Positions 15,935 through 25,762 of a stretch of DNA of 64,000 bases are shown here, in pieces. A program made the translations under genes and the position numbers. Where the stretch lies: NCBI GenBank assembly GCA_009777955.1, contig WRKW01000006.1:1-64000 (forward strand). The letters run 5' to 3'. Below the pieces are notes generated by a model. It was not told the DNA's origin. It did not search any database and worked only from the letters and a program-made list of their open reading frames with translations. The DNA is from Alphaproteobacteria bacterium (GTDB lineage: Bacteria; Pseudomonadota; Alphaproteobacteria; Rs-D84). Position 1 is the stretch's first letter. Each line of letters starts with the position of its first letter.

Positions 15935-18031
15935 TTAATAGCTGACGGTTCCCAGCATTTCATCCACCAATATTTCCACCGGTCTATTAAGAAATTCGGG
16001 ATCGCCCTTTTGTGCGGGCGCGCCCCTTTCAAGCGCGGTTTTGCACGGATGGTCATCCGCAAGCCAATTGGTCAAAAGATCACTGGTCAATAATCCAACC
16101 CCCGCACCCGCCGCAATTGATAACCCGCCCGTAAACGGTGCCAAAATCAATCCCACACTGGTCGCGGCAACCGCCCTGTTCATAATCGCACTGCGGTTTA
16201 TCTTTAAATCAGGCTCTGCTATATTACCAGAAAACTCCATCGAATTTATAACATTCCCAGATATGGAAATCTTCAATCCCCGTACCGGTGTCGTGACTAT
16301 CGAAGCTTGCAAACGCTCTGCCCCCAGGTCGACAAAACCCTGGGCGCGAATATTTACTTCCGTGGTCTCGATGGCGACACCGCGTTCGGTTTCCATATTT
16401 CCATTGCGCAGCTTTATGTTGGTCGCGGCACAGTTTATACGCATAGTATCGCGTTTATCCCTGGTAACAATATCAGTGACATTGTGGCGTACCGCGGTAA
16501 GAAAATCTTTGCCATAAAAATATTCCGCCGAATCGGATAACGCATATCCCGAACCGACCGAATAGACTTTTATCGGTCCGGTCACGTTCGACATCAAACC
16601 GGAAAGATCCGCCCCGTGGCTTTCAAGATAAAAATCAAACGAAGCGGGCAATCCAGACAAGAAATTATACTCGCGAATTCCATGCAGTATTCCCATGGTC
16701 ATTATATTTCGTCCCCGGCCGGACGCGCGCGCGCGCAAAACACCCCTGTCATCGTATGCTTTGGCCACTGCGGTTACATCGCCGCCCATGGCCTTGCCCT
16801 TGAAATCGACATCCAGCATCCCATTTTGTATATTAACATCCGCCAATATATTCTGAAAGGCCAGTTCCCGATAAACAATAATATTCCCTATGTCCAAATT
16901 TATTTTGCAATCGCAGGCCCGCAGCATTTCAGAATAAAGCGGCACATCTTTGAATACATTAAGATCCCGGTTCGGCCGCACCCATTTTGATCCGCTGGCA
17001 TACAGTTCTGGAAATACTTCGGTCATCATAAAGTTTTGGGATTTAAGTTTCAATGCCGCGACGGGAATAGAAGCTTTCCAATCAAATTCGCCCGATAGAG
17101 ATAAATCGGTTTGGCCAAATTTTATCGACGATTTATGCAAGGTAAGCTTTTGATGGCCGAACCCACCGGAAATATTTACATTGAATTTCGGCGTTTCCGG
17201 CAAATCCAGATTCAACAATTTCCCCATAGAATGCAAATTCGCAACCGTACCGGTTATTATAAAGTCTATCGGTATCTTGCTGGTCGCTTCCAGTGCGGCG
17301 TTTATAACCAATGGCGATATCCGGCTTGCGATGGCTATACGCACAGGATATACCTTGCGCGCTTCATCCAGCCCTGAAAACGCGGCAATAAATGAATAGT
17401 CTTCCCCGTCTTTTTCTATAAATCCACTATATTCGATTCTTTCGGATGATTTTTTATATTTCACGCGGACGGCGGATAAAGACCATTTTTCATGCGAATC
17501 GGGTGTTATGACGGTAACCTGGGGGTTTATTAATTCCAATATCTCAAGCCCGATGTCAAAATCAAACGGGAATTTGTTATCCGGCGATTCCCAACTTCCA
17601 TCCCCTGATTCCCGGATTATCGACCATTCGCCTTTATCGTTTTGTTCAATATTTACCTGCATATTTATCAGACGCAAATCCTGCATAATCGGACGGTCGG
17701 AAAACACGGAAAACAAATTCAGTGTAACAACAATAGCGTCTATCCGCACGGCATCCGGGTTTTGCGCCCAGTCGGCATTCGCAATTCGCACATCTTGCAA
17801 CGTCGCGCGCGGACGCAGGGAAAGCTTCCATGAAACCTTTCCAGTAATTTCAACCGGCACCCCGGTCGCGACCGACAGCCCGGCGGCTATATCATTACGC
17901 AAAGTTTCAAGGTTAACTTTTGTAAGGGCGATTACAAGCGATACGACCAGCCCGGTAAATGCAAGCCCGAACGCGCGGATAATCAACGGAAAAAGACCGT
18001 ATTTTTTTTTCTCTTTCATGTTCTTTATCAC
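15935..18031 (-). CDS. AsmA-like envelope protein
   Basis: A 698-residue inner-membrane-anchored periplasmic protein of the AsmA superfamily, whose long members form bridge-like lipid conduits and shorter ones affect outer-membrane assembly. One N-terminal membrane helix (FGLAFTGLVVSLVIAL) is followed by the AsmA start LRNDIAAGLSVATGVPVEITGKVSWKLS and DVRIAN. The C-terminal AsmA-2 part is seen in MNCDL-like repeats, NIRAQGFVDLGAERLQASIVTTP and a Gly-rich hydrophobic stretch (LILAPFTGGLSIAAGAGVG). Its ATG overlaps the rluC-like stop by 4 nt. Confidence 0.82.
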   Translation of the reverse strand: MIKNMKEKKKYGLFPLIIRAFGLAFTGLVVSLVIALTKVNLETLRNDIAAGLSVATGVPVEITGKVSWKLSLRPRATLQDVRIANADWAQNPDAVRIDAIVVTLNLFSVFSDRPIMQDLRLINMQVNIEQNDKGEWSIIRESGDGSWESPDNKFPFDFDIGLEILELINPQVTVITPDSHEKWSLSAVRVKYKKSSERIEYSGFIEKDGEDYSFIAAFSGLDEARKVYPVRIAIASRISPLVINAALEATSKIPIDFIITGTVANLHSMGKLLNLDLPETPKFNVNISGGFGHQKLTLHKSSIKFGQTDLSLSGEFDWKASIPVAALKLKSQNFMMTEVFPELYASGSKWVRPNRDLNVFKDVPLYSEMLRACDCKINLDIGNIIVYRELAFQNILADVNIQNGMLDVDFKGKAMGGDVTAVAKAYDDRGVLRARASGRGRNIMTMGILHGIREYNFLSGLPASFDFYLESHGADLSGLMSNVTGPIKVYSVGSGYALSDSAEYFYGKDFLTAVRHNVTDIVTRDKRDTMRINCAATNIKLRNGNMETERGVAIETTEVNIRAQGFVDLGAERLQASIVTTPVRGLKISISGNVINSMEFSGNIAEPDLKINRSAIMNRAVAATSVGLILAPFTGGLSIAAGAGVGLLTSDLLTNWLADDHPCKTALERGAPAQKGDPEFLNRPVEILVDEMLGTVSY

Positions 18032-19035
18032 GATTCTTCAAATCCCAGCAACGCCGTGGCACTTTTCATAAATTCCGGCAACGGGGCACGAATTGTCACA
18101 TTTTTCCCCGTCCGTGGATGCCGAAATGCAAGCCTGTGCGAAAGCAGGAATAATCTATCGCCTTCCATCATCGTTTTCAACCTGTTATCCGTTTTTCGCG
18201 GACGACCATACAATCTATCACCAACTATCGGCGCGCCCAACGACAGGGCTGCATGCATGCGAAGCTGATGTGTACGCCCCGTATCCGGCATGAACTGTAC
18301 CCAAGACAGCGCGCCAAATTTACCATTTTCCCCCGTAACTTCGCCCAGAATTTTGTACCTGGTAACAGCACGATGGGGTTTAAAGCCTGTCTGAGCCTTG
18401 AAAATTTCGGCTTCTTCTGCATCCATAACATGCCCTTTGGATACAAAATTGTCGATTGTACCGCGTTTTTTACCAACAGAACCAGACAGTAAAGCCAGAT
18501 ATTCTTTACCCGCAGTTTTTGATTGGAACTGTCCGGAAAGAATCTGTGCCGCCGATTGATTTTTGGCCAAAACAATCGCTCCGCTGGTTTCCCTATCCAA
18601 ACGATGCACCAAAAGGACAGTACTGTGCGGAAACAAAGCCGCCGCCATCTTGTCCAGGGACTTTGATATTCCTGTTCCACCCTGGCTGGCCAAACCAGCG
18701 GGTTTGTTGAACACTACTATATCATCGTCATCGTGAATTATCCGTTGCCGCAGTTTTTCAAGATCTGCCAAAGAAAAATTTCCGCCGGATCCCGTTCTTG
18801 ATTTTTCATTTCCCGGTTTCAGGGCGGCACCCTGTGCCACAGGCGGCACACGAATCATATCATTCGCATGCAAGATTTCGCCCCCACGGACACGACCGGC
18901 ATTCACGCGTATTTGTCCCGTACGGCAAAGTTTTCTGAATTCTCCCTGGGACAACCGCGGATAGTGCCGCGAAAACCAGCGCATCAATCTGATTCCTTCC
19001 TCTGTCGGGGAAACTTTTGTCGGCTGTATGCTCAC
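18028..19035 (-). CDS. RluC/RluD-type 23S rRNA pseudouridine synthase
   Basis: This enzyme isomerises uridine to pseudouridine in 23S rRNA. The 335 residues comprise an N-terminal S4 RNA-binding domain (LSQGEFRKLCRTGQIRVNAGRV) and a catalytic domain with HRLDRETSGAIVLAKN holding the catalytic Asp. The later motifs GRTHQLRMHAALSLGAPIVGD and RLFLLSHRLAFRHP are also present. RluC is the more likely specificity, but RluD cannot be excluded. The downstream AsmA-like gene overlaps by 4 nt. Confidence 0.88.
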   Translation of the reverse strand: MSIQPTKVSPTEEGIRLMRWFSRHYPRLSQGEFRKLCRTGQIRVNAGRVRGGEILHANDMIRVPPVAQGAALKPGNEKSRTGSGGNFSLADLEKLRQRIIHDDDDIVVFNKPAGLASQGGTGISKSLDKMAAALFPHSTVLLVHRLDRETSGAIVLAKNQSAAQILSGQFQSKTAGKEYLALLSGSVGKKRGTIDNFVSKGHVMDAEEAEIFKAQTGFKPHRAVTRYKILGEVTGENGKFGALSWVQFMPDTGRTHQLRMHAALSLGAPIVGDRLYGRPRKTDNRLKTMMEGDRLFLLSHRLAFRHPRTGKNVTIRAPLPEFMKSATALLGFEES

Positions 19036-19047
19036 TTTGTCTTCTGA

Positions 19048-19533
19048 TTAATTATACATAATCCTTATTGTATTTTTTCCTTCCCCGGCATCACATTCGG
19101 CGGGATCTGCAACTGCGCCCCCCTGTCTGCCGTCAGATATCCGGAACCCTATGGAATCGCCCCATGCCTTTGTCTTGAAATACTGGCAATCGGACTTATT
19201 CAAGCCAGCGATGGAAAGTATGAATTGTCGCGGATCAGACGGATTCGCAGCAAGAATATAATCGCCGTTATATGGATTCTTGCTGGATACGCCGATGGCG
19301 GCAAATATAGTGCTGTTGCTTATCCCGGAATAATCATCATATTCGCCAAGCAATGCACGAACCCCGGTAACTATCTGCGCGACTTCGTCTTGAACCGCCG
19401 TCCTTTTCTGGCTGCGCATAGCGGCCGAAATCATTGCAACCGCACCAACGGTTATTATGCCCATGATGGCCAACACGCCCAGCATTTCTATCATACTGCG
19501 GCCGCTTTCTTGATTATGGATTTTTATATTCAT
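19048..19533 (-). CDS. Type IVb prepilin-like protein
   Basis: A 161-residue prepilin. The N-terminus carries a short leader ending in Gly before RSMIEMLGVLAIMGIITVGAV: the E lies at +5 after the cleavage site and is followed by a 20-residue hydrophobic helix, as in PilS-type pilins. The C-terminal globular part holds two Cys (SDCQYFK and PAECDAG) that would form the usual pilin loop. I start at ATG 19533 after AAGGGGAC; the track adds 16 residues. Peptidase, ATPase and platform genes are not here, but the secretin and TcpQ-like genes at 26-29 kb would fit the same system. Confidence 0.8.
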   Translation of the reverse strand: MNIKIHNQESGRSMIEMLGVLAIMGIITVGAVAMISAAMRSQKRTAVQDEVAQIVTGVRALLGEYDDYSGISNSTIFAAIGVSSKNPYNGDYILAANPSDPRQFILSIAGLNKSDCQYFKTKAWGDSIGFRISDGRQGGAVADPAECDAGEGKNTIRIMYN

Positions 19534-19543
19534 TTTTGTCCCC

Positions 19544-19573
19544 TTGTCTTTTTGTTTCCTTCTTGTATATAAT
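19544..19573 (+). promoter_or_regulatory. Promoter of uvrC
   Basis: TTGTCT (19544-19549), 18-nt spacer, TATAAT (19568-19573), 22 nt before the ATG at 19595. Confidence 0.5.
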
Positions 19574-19594
19574 GTTATCATAAACGAAATAATT

Positions 19595-21352
19595 ATGCAA
19601 TTCGCAACGCTTATTGAAAATGTTCCCGGGTTGCCCGGCGTTTATCAGATGATGGACGCGGATGACAGCCTGCTTTACGTGGGAAAGGCAAAAAATCTTG
19701 CCGCCCGCCTTCGCCAGTATATCAATACCGACAGGCTTCCTCATAACATCCGAATGATGCGTTCCAGGGTCGCCCGGATAGAGATAATAACTACGCAAAC
19801 AGAATCCGATGCGCTGATGTTGGAATCGGATCTTATAAAGAACAAAAAACCAAAATACAATATACTGTTGACTGACGATAAGATGTATCCAATGTTGGCA
19901 TTGTCTGTCGAAGAATTCCCACGGCTGTATAAATTTCGCGGGCGCGCCATACCAAAAAAAGACGTATTTGGCCCATATTCATCAGTATCCGCGTTGCATG
20001 ATACCATAAAACTGATACAAAAAGTTTGCCAGTTGCGCACTTGCAGCAATTCTATAATGAAAAATAGAGCGCGACCATGTCTTTTGCATCAAATCGGACG
20101 TTGCAGCGCACCATGTAAAGAACAGCCCGAAAATTATAATGACAATGTAAAGCTTGCACGAAAAATATTATCGGGAGATACCGCTTCGGTAATAACAGAT
20201 TTGTCCGCGCAAATGGATAAAGCCAGTGAAAAACTGGATTATGAAAAAGCCGCCAAATTCCGCGACAGGATACGCGCACTTTCGGAAACCGCGATGCGTG
20301 GAAAAAAAAGCGGCGTATCAGCGGATTTTTTCGCGGGGGATTTCAACAGTTCGCCAGCAATAGCCATTACCCGGGTACGAAACGGACAATATCTATCCAA
20401 TCAGATAATATATCCGAAACAGGCAGATGGAATGACACCGGCCGACATTATGGAACAAACGATACTATGGTTTCATAATCACGAAAACCGCGAACCAAAA
20501 ACCGAAAGCCGGATTCCCGTAATTACAAATATTCCAACCCCGCTGTTGTCAACAGTCTATGATTCAAAAATTATGGTTAATGAATCAGACCCCGAGATCC
20601 AAAAACTATTAAACCAGATTTCAACCAATCGAAAAGTTTTCGGTCACAAAGAAATCAAATGGCGCGAATCGGTAGACTTGCTGTCCGATTGGCTTGGCAT
20701 CCAGATAGAACGCGCGGACGTATTCGATAATTCGCATTTGTCCGGAACAAGCCCCGTTGGTGCAATGATAGCATTCGATTCAAAAGGATTTCTTAAAAAA
20801 GAATACCGGCATTATAAATTAAAAGACAACACAGCCGCAGGAAACGACATAGGAATGATGGAAGAATTTTTAACCCGGCGACTTGCCACAGCAAAACAGG
20901 ATATGCCCTCGCTTTTGATAGTGGATGGTGGAAAATCCCAATGGAACGTGGCGCAACGGGTTTTGAGAAATAAAAAACTGAACATCCCAGTTCTGGGCAT
21001 AACAAAGGGAAAAATCCGCAATGGCGACGAACATTTCATAAAACCGGACAACACAATCGATACATCCGTCCAGAAAGATTCCCCATTGTTCCTTTTGTTG
21101 CGCGCTGTTCGTGATGAAGCACACCGATTCGCCGTAACATTTCATAAAAATATCCGTGCAAAGGGCACAACCGCCAGCGCACTGGAAGAAATTGAAAGCA
21201 TCGGTGCCGGCCGCAGAAAAGCTTTGCTGCGTCATTTTGGCTCTGTTTCCGGTATCTCTGAAGCTACGCGTGCCGCCTTATTAAAAGTGCCCGGCATATC
21301 AAAAGCCACCGCCGAAAAAATCTATTTGTATTTTCACCCGGAAAGTGTGTAG
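19595..21352 (+). CDS. uvrC: Excinuclease ABC subunit C
   Basis: UvrC makes both incisions flanking DNA lesions in nucleotide excision repair with UvrA and UvrB. The 585-residue protein has the GIY-YIG nuclease domain (LPGVYQMMD, LLYVGKAKNLAARL), a Cys cluster near 145-170, and the UVR motif KLDYEKAAKFRDRIRAL. The RNase H-like domain follows (VFDNSHLSGTSPVGAMIAF, LLIVDGGKSQ and RDEAHRFAVTFH), then C-terminal helix-hairpin-helix motifs. ATG 19595 gives the normal start MQFATLIENVPGLPGVY; the track adds 17 residues. Transcribed divergently from the prepilin gene. Confidence 0.96.
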   Translation: MQFATLIENVPGLPGVYQMMDADDSLLYVGKAKNLAARLRQYINTDRLPHNIRMMRSRVARIEIITTQTESDALMLESDLIKNKKPKYNILLTDDKMYPMLALSVEEFPRLYKFRGRAIPKKDVFGPYSSVSALHDTIKLIQKVCQLRTCSNSIMKNRARPCLLHQIGRCSAPCKEQPENYNDNVKLARKILSGDTASVITDLSAQMDKASEKLDYEKAAKFRDRIRALSETAMRGKKSGVSADFFAGDFNSSPAIAITRVRNGQYLSNQIIYPKQADGMTPADIMEQTILWFHNHENREPKTESRIPVITNIPTPLLSTVYDSKIMVNESDPEIQKLLNQISTNRKVFGHKEIKWRESVDLLSDWLGIQIERADVFDNSHLSGTSPVGAMIAFDSKGFLKKEYRHYKLKDNTAAGNDIGMMEEFLTRRLATAKQDMPSLLIVDGGKSQWNVAQRVLRNKKLNIPVLGITKGKIRNGDEHFIKPDNTIDTSVQKDSPLFLLLRAVRDEAHRFAVTFHKNIRAKGTTASALEEIESIGAGRRKALLRHFGSVSGISEATRAALLKVPGISKATAEKIYLYFHPESV

Positions 21353-21419
21353 AATGTAAAAAGGAAAAGAGAGGGGCATGTTCAGCCGACAATAAAAAAT
21401 TTCAACAAAGGATGTACAG

Positions 21420-21998
21420 ATGAAAATATTCGTAAATTCCCTTACTGCATTCCGTATGATCGCGGCACTTGCATTAATACCATGCTTAATCTATCAATGG
21501 TTTTGGTTGATGTTTATATTGTTCGCTTTGGCTGGCATTACAGATTTCTTTGACGGATGGCTGGCCAAAAAATATAAAGTCACTACGAAATTGGGCGGGG
21601 TCATGGATCATATAGCCGACAAATTGCTGGTCACTATCGGATCGCTTCTTATCGGTGTATTCTTGCAACTGTGGATAGTGTTGCTTCCCGTGATTTTGAT
21701 GATTGCCCGTAATCTTTATATATCGGGTCTTCGCGAATTTCTTGGAACCCAGAAAATCGAAATGCCAGTTCCAAGTCCCCGCATGTCATGGGGCAAAGTT
21801 GCCGCGTTTGCCCAGATGACATCTGTGGGCGCGCTTATGCTGGCCATCAATATTTTACCTTTGGTTCCCGCAAACCAGTTTTTGTACTATTTCCTTATGG
21901 CATCTATCGCCGGTTTGTGGATTTCACTTGCCGCTTCGCTTATATCCGCCGCACAATATACAGTGTCGTTTTTAAGAAAAATAAAAAAGCTGAAATAA
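21420..21998 (+). CDS. pgsA: CDP-diacylglycerol-glycerol-3-phosphate 3-phosphatidyltransferase
   Basis: PgsA makes phosphatidylglycerol phosphate from CDP-diacylglycerol at the inner membrane. The 192-residue, five- to six-helix protein carries the CDP-alcohol phosphotransferase motif: TDFFDGWLAKKYK, then GGVMDHIADK with the catalytic aspartates. The sequence has His where Pro is usual (DPIADK). AAAGGATG precedes the start, 67 nt after uvrC, so the two may share a transcript, as in many proteobacteria. Confidence 0.88.
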   Translation: MKIFVNSLTAFRMIAALALIPCLIYQWFWLMFILFALAGITDFFDGWLAKKYKVTTKLGGVMDHIADKLLVTIGSLLIGVFLQLWIVLLPVILMIARNLYISGLREFLGTQKIEMPVPSPRMSWGKVAAFAQMTSVGALMLAINILPLVPANQFLYYFLMASIAGLWISLAASLISAAQYTVSFLRKIKKLK

Positions 21999-22020
21999 TA
22001 CAGGGGCTGTGTATAAAAAT

Positions 22021-22061
22021 AAAAAATTCGTCTGCTTTGCAAGCATGACGGATTTTTTTAT
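22021..22061. terminator. Terminator hairpin between convergent pgsA and dnaA
   Basis: AAAATTCGTC pairs with GACGGATTTTTT around a small internal hairpin. It can serve both strands. Confidence 0.55.
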
Positions 22062-23381
22062 TCATTTACACTCTTCTATCATTTGTGCGATTTCCGCGAC
22101 AAGAACCAAATCTGTTGATTTCATTTTTTCAATCTGTGCAAGGCCATATAACACCGTCGCATGATCGCGACCACCGATTACACGACCAATTTCAGACAGC
22201 GACAGGTTTGTCGCAGATTTTAATGCCGCCATCATGATTTGCCGGACACGGACAATTGGGCGGACACGCGATGCCGAAGTTACATCTTCAAATGACACAC
22301 CCAGTTTGGCAGCCATAGCACGCGCCATGGTCAGCGGGGTCTTTTGCTTTTGCAGCGAATCGGCCAAAAGACGTTCCGCGACATCCAACGTAACATCTGC
22401 GTTCATCATTTCACGCCATGCGGAAATTTTTTTGCAAAGACCCGCGACTATATGGCCATTCGATTCCGCACGCGATGCCAAAGCATCGGCGACATCGGCA
22501 CGGACACCGGCACGACCAAGCATGTTTTTGCGAACCGTCTTACTCGGCGCGACCAGATCTACAACCAGACCGGATGCCAGAACAGACTGCATTCGGCGAT
22601 CAAACCCGGTAAGCATTGACGGGGCGGCATTTGCTGTCAGTATGACATTTTTCCCCATACGGACAAGATCAACCAATAGTGCCAAAAATTCTTCGGATGT
22701 CGCACGTTTACCGCACAGAATCTGTACATCATCCAGAATGAAAATATCACAGTTGCGCATAAAATCTTTAAAGGCGAATACTGTACGTTCGGTAATAGCG
22801 CGTTGAAATTCTGAAACAAATTGTGCACCATCAAGACGCAAAGTGCGACCCCCGTCTTTATTTTTCCGGGCTTCATTTTCAACACATTCCATCAATAGTG
22901 ACTTTCCACAACCATCCGAACCATATATGAATAACGGGGAAAAAGTAATTTTGCCAGCAGCAGCTTTTTTTGCCGCAGTGATTGCAAAAGAATTTTCTTC
23001 GGATGCGATGAAATCATCAAAACCGCTGGATGCAACACATGAAACAGTGGATATGGACGGTTTTTCATAATTCTTTATTTCAATATTGTCGTTCACAGAT
23101 ATACGTGGTATTGTCTGGACGGCACGACCCGTGGAAATCGTTGCATTTAAACCAAATTCCGATGCCGCCGCCTGTATAATGTGGATATAAGTACTTTTGA
23201 TAAAATCTGCGGAAAATTGGTTGGCTGCTACAAAATGAATCGCATTATTTTCGATGGCACCTGCCAGCGGGGCGATCCAAGAATCAAAAGCCGTGGGATC
23301 CATTTTTGAGCGGATAACACTTTTGACTGAATCAACACTCACGGACTTTACTGGATCCACACATGCTGCCATCATCGCCAT
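22062..23381 (-). CDS. dnaA: Chromosomal replication initiator DnaA
   Basis: DnaA binds oriC and melts it to start replication. The 439-residue protein has Walker A GSDGCGKS, Walker B IFILDDVQ, sensor segments (NVILTANAAPSML) and domain IV with the DnaA-box-binding signature SLSEIGRVIGGRDHATVLYG. I choose ATG 23381, immediately after AAGGAAGGGAG; the track extension adds 50 unlikely residues. The protein is short, with a compressed linker, and the AAA+ region is divergent, but no key motif is missing. No cluster of DnaA boxes was noticed nearby, so oriC is not placed here. Confidence 0.92.
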   Translation of the reverse strand: MAMMAACVDPVKSVSVDSVKSVIRSKMDPTAFDSWIAPLAGAIENNAIHFVAANQFSADFIKSTYIHIIQAAASEFGLNATISTGRAVQTIPRISVNDNIEIKNYEKPSISTVSCVASSGFDDFIASEENSFAITAAKKAAAGKITFSPLFIYGSDGCGKSLLMECVENEARKNKDGGRTLRLDGAQFVSEFQRAITERTVFAFKDFMRNCDIFILDDVQILCGKRATSEEFLALLVDLVRMGKNVILTANAAPSMLTGFDRRMQSVLASGLVVDLVAPSKTVRKNMLGRAGVRADVADALASRAESNGHIVAGLCKKISAWREMMNADVTLDVAERLLADSLQKQKTPLTMARAMAAKLGVSFEDVTSASRVRPIVRVRQIMMAALKSATNLSLSEIGRVIGGRDHATVLYGLAQIEKMKSTDLVLVAEIAQMIEECK

Positions 23382-23550
23382 CTCCCTTCCTTTGATTACC
23401 AGTGTCATTTTATATATTGAAAAGTTAAACCAAAAAAACCGGTTCGCAAGTTTTTCTTGATAGAAATTATTCAATTTTTCTCTTGCCACCGATTCGGTTT
23501 TTACCAGTATTTCCGCGGCCTGTATATACAATGTATGGACAGTTCTATTA

Positions 23551-24555
23551 TCAGATTTTTACGTATCCGCCATCGGTTTTTTTAACGGCTCCGCACAGTT
23601 CAAGCATTACTAGTTCGCGTCTGACATCTGCTATATTTTTTTTGACAAGTTCTGCCAATACAGATTCAGCAACGGGAGTCATTCCCAATTTATCCAACAC
23701 TTCATTTTCTATTTTTTGAACCTTTTTATCTTTTTTCTGACTTTCAAAAAAATCATCGATGCCAAGGCACATTTCGGCCCTGCCATCTTTAATTAGTCGA
23801 TTCGGACCCGCGCTTCGCGAATCGGATGGATGCCCCGGAATAGCGTGCACAATCCGGCCATAACCCAATGCAAATCCAGCGGTAGCCATACTTCCCGACT
23901 TTTCATCGGCTTCCCCCAGAATCAATTTTTCAGAAATTCCCGCAATCCATCTGTTTCGCATTATGAAATTACTGGCAACAGGCGTGGTTCCAACAGGCAG
24001 ATCAGAAACTATCGCCCCACGTTCGATTATCTGGTTATACAAACGTTCGTTTTCGGGGGGCCATACATAATCAACCCCACCGGCCAACACCGCAATAGTG
24101 TTAAGGTTGCCCGGCGCGGCCAACCCCCCGTCGTGCGCGGCGGTATCGGTACCCATAGCCATACCGGAAACAACGATATATCCGCGCGATGCAAATTCAC
24201 GTGCCAGTTCATGAATGAATCGCATACCGGCGGCGGTTGCATGACGCGTACCGACCATACCAACAGCAGGCTTTTGTAAAGCTTTGATATTTCCGCGCAC
24301 GGAAATCACTGGTGGGCGATTTTCTATTAATTTTAAATTGGCAGGATATTCGTCCGAATCATCACATATATAGAAAATACCGCTATGCAATGCACGATCC
24401 ATTTCCCGCAATACCGAATCGATATGTTCCTTTGGATGATTTAATGATTCGCTTGCCGCCTTTGCAGTTCCGAATCCGTCCAACAGTTCTTTGTATCTTT
24501 TCGACCCGATTCCATAAGTACGCAAAATTAATAATTTATGAAAAATATCATCCAT
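23551..24555 (-). CDS. dprA: DNA-processing protein DprA
   Basis: DprA protects incoming single-stranded DNA and loads RecA during natural transformation. The 334-residue protein has a helix-hairpin-helix start, the Rossmann-like domain (VGMVGTRHATAAG, VVSGMAMGTDTAAHDGGL, IAVLAGGVDYVWPPEN, SEKLILGEADEKSGSMATAGFALGYGR) and a C-terminal winged-helix segment. It lies behind dnaA on the same strand, 169 nt away. With the pilin-type genes it hints at DNA uptake, but no comEC or comF is visible. Confidence 0.93.
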   Translation of the reverse strand: MDDIFHKLLILRTYGIGSKRYKELLDGFGTAKAASESLNHPKEHIDSVLREMDRALHSGIFYICDDSDEYPANLKLIENRPPVISVRGNIKALQKPAVGMVGTRHATAAGMRFIHELAREFASRGYIVVSGMAMGTDTAAHDGGLAAPGNLNTIAVLAGGVDYVWPPENERLYNQIIERGAIVSDLPVGTTPVASNFIMRNRWIAGISEKLILGEADEKSGSMATAGFALGYGRIVHAIPGHPSDSRSAGPNRLIKDGRAEMCLGIDDFFESQKKDKKVQKIENEVLDKLGMTPVAESVLAELVKKNIADVRRELVMLELCGAVKKTDGGYVKI

Positions 24556-24693
24556 GACACACCATTATATAAAATACCATATAAATCACAAACCGATATT
24601 TTATAACCTGTTTAACAAACACGAATATGTATAAAAAACGATGAATAACAAGATGTGGAATATTTGAAAAATGTATTTTTTAACGCGGGTTTT
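24556..24693. other. AT-rich gap between dprA and plsY
   Basis: 138 nt without coding potential. Nothing beyond A/T runs and possible promoter words was found. Confidence 0.4.
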
Positions 24694-25284
24694 CTATTTT
24701 TTCCACTTCCATTCGACTTTGCTTTCGGTGCCATTAATCAGTCTTTGTATATTCTGACGATGCCCCCAGAATATAATTATAACAGAAATGACAAGGCATA
24801 TAAGCCCGACATTAAAATCCATCGCGAATCCCAAAATCGGAAGCACAGTCAACGCGGTAAGTGCCCCTAGGCTGGAATACCCGGTACCCAATACGATAAT
24901 CAACCATTCAATCGCACACACGACAAAAAACAAGGGATTGATAGCCAACATGAAACCAAATAAAGAGCTTACACCCTTGCCACCCCTGAATCGCAGCCAC
25001 ACAGGAAAAATATGTCCCAATATGGCGACCGCACCGCACAATGCGCCGAATTCTATACCTATAATATAACGACCCAGCAACACCGCTATAATTGCCTTTG
25101 CCATATCCAAAGCCCAGGTCAAGCCCGCCAACTTTAATCCCCCAACACGCATGACATTGGTTGCGCCGGTGCTTTTGCTGCCGACTTTTCGTATATCGCC
25201 CTTGCCCGCCCATTTTGCCAATAAAAGCCCGAATGGAATGCTTCCAAGAAGATAAGATATTATTATAAGTACGGCATATATCAT
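24694..25284 (-). CDS. plsY: Glycerol-3-phosphate acyltransferase PlsY
   Basis: PlsY transfers an acyl group from acyl-phosphate to glycerol 3-phosphate, the first step of phospholipid synthesis, in the inner membrane. The 196-residue protein keeps the family's three cytosolic motifs: GSIPFG, the GSKSTGATNVMRVGG loop with the Ser/Arg pocket, and FRGGKGVSS. Its partner PlsX is not in the window, while PlsC is at 4.8 kb. Confidence 0.94.
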   Translation of the reverse strand: MIYAVLIIISYLLGSIPFGLLLAKWAGKGDIRKVGSKSTGATNVMRVGGLKLAGLTWALDMAKAIIAVLLGRYIIGIEFGALCGAVAILGHIFPVWLRFRGGKGVSSLFGFMLAINPLFFVVCAIEWLIIVLGTGYSSLGALTALTVLPILGFAMDFNVGLICLVISVIIIFWGHRQNIQRLINGTESKVEWKWKK

Positions 25285-25300
25285 TTTTTATCCTTATTCA

Positions 25301-25329
25301 TTGACTTTTCAACGGACAATATATAAAAT
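25301..25329 (+). promoter_or_regulatory. Promoter of rpsT
   Basis: TTGACT (25301-25306), 17-nt spacer, TAAAAT (25324-25329). Confidence 0.6.
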
Positions 25330-25362
25330 ACCCGAAAATGCACGAAAATAAAAGGAAAAAAA

Positions 25363-25623
25363 GTGGCAAACCATAAATCATCGAAAAAACGTATTCTGGT
25401 AACTGAAAAAAAGAACCGGGTTAATACCGCCCGCCGATCCGCGGTCAAGACCGAAATAAAAAAAGCTGTAAAGGCAATCGGTTCTGGTGACAAAGCCGTG
25501 GCGGTCACAGCGACCCGTAAAGCCGAATCAAAAATCATGAAATCCGCGGGCAAGACAATGCCGAAAAAGCGCGCAGCGCGCAAGATTTCGCGCCTTTCCA
25601 AGAAAGTCAATAAAATAGCTTAA
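25363..25623 (+). CDS. rpsT: Ribosomal protein bS20
   Basis: bS20 binds 16S rRNA early in 30S assembly. The 86-residue, Lys/Arg/Ala-rich, all-helical protein starts MANHKSSKKRI at a GTG codon after AAAAGGAAAA and ends RKISRLSKKVNKIA. Non-ATG starts are known for this gene in other bacteria and can lower its translation. It has its own promoter and a clear terminator. Confidence 0.95.
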   Translation: MANHKSSKKRILVTEKKNRVNTARRSAVKTEIKKAVKAIGSGDKAVAVTATRKAESKIMKSAGKTMPKKRAARKISRLSKKVNKIA

Positions 25624-25644
25624 AATTCTTTTGATTAAAATTTC

Positions 25645-25672
25645 AAAATCCCGCAAATGCGGGATTTTTTTC
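25645..25672 (+). terminator. Rho-independent terminator of rpsT
   Basis: AAATCCCGCA and TGCGGGATTT form the stem, followed by TTTT. Confidence 0.85.
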
Positions 25673-25683
25673 ATGTTCTGCTT

Positions 25684-25745
25684 TGTATCGTGCGCGTTGC
25701 GCACGATACATACATTATTCATTCAAAAAACAGAAAACATGACGG
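25684..25745. repeat. Interspersed repeat, family B, copy 3
   Basis: Hairpin CGTGCGCGTTGCGCACG, ATACATACATTATTCATTC and the AAAAAACAGAAAACATGACGG tail; a shortened version of copy 1. Confidence 0.6.
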
Positions 25746-25762
25746 CAAATACAGGAACAATA

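Noticed and set aside
22062-23381. Replication origin beside dnaA
   Set aside because: No cluster of TTATCCACA-like boxes was seen around dnaA; many Alphaproteobacteria have oriC elsewhere.
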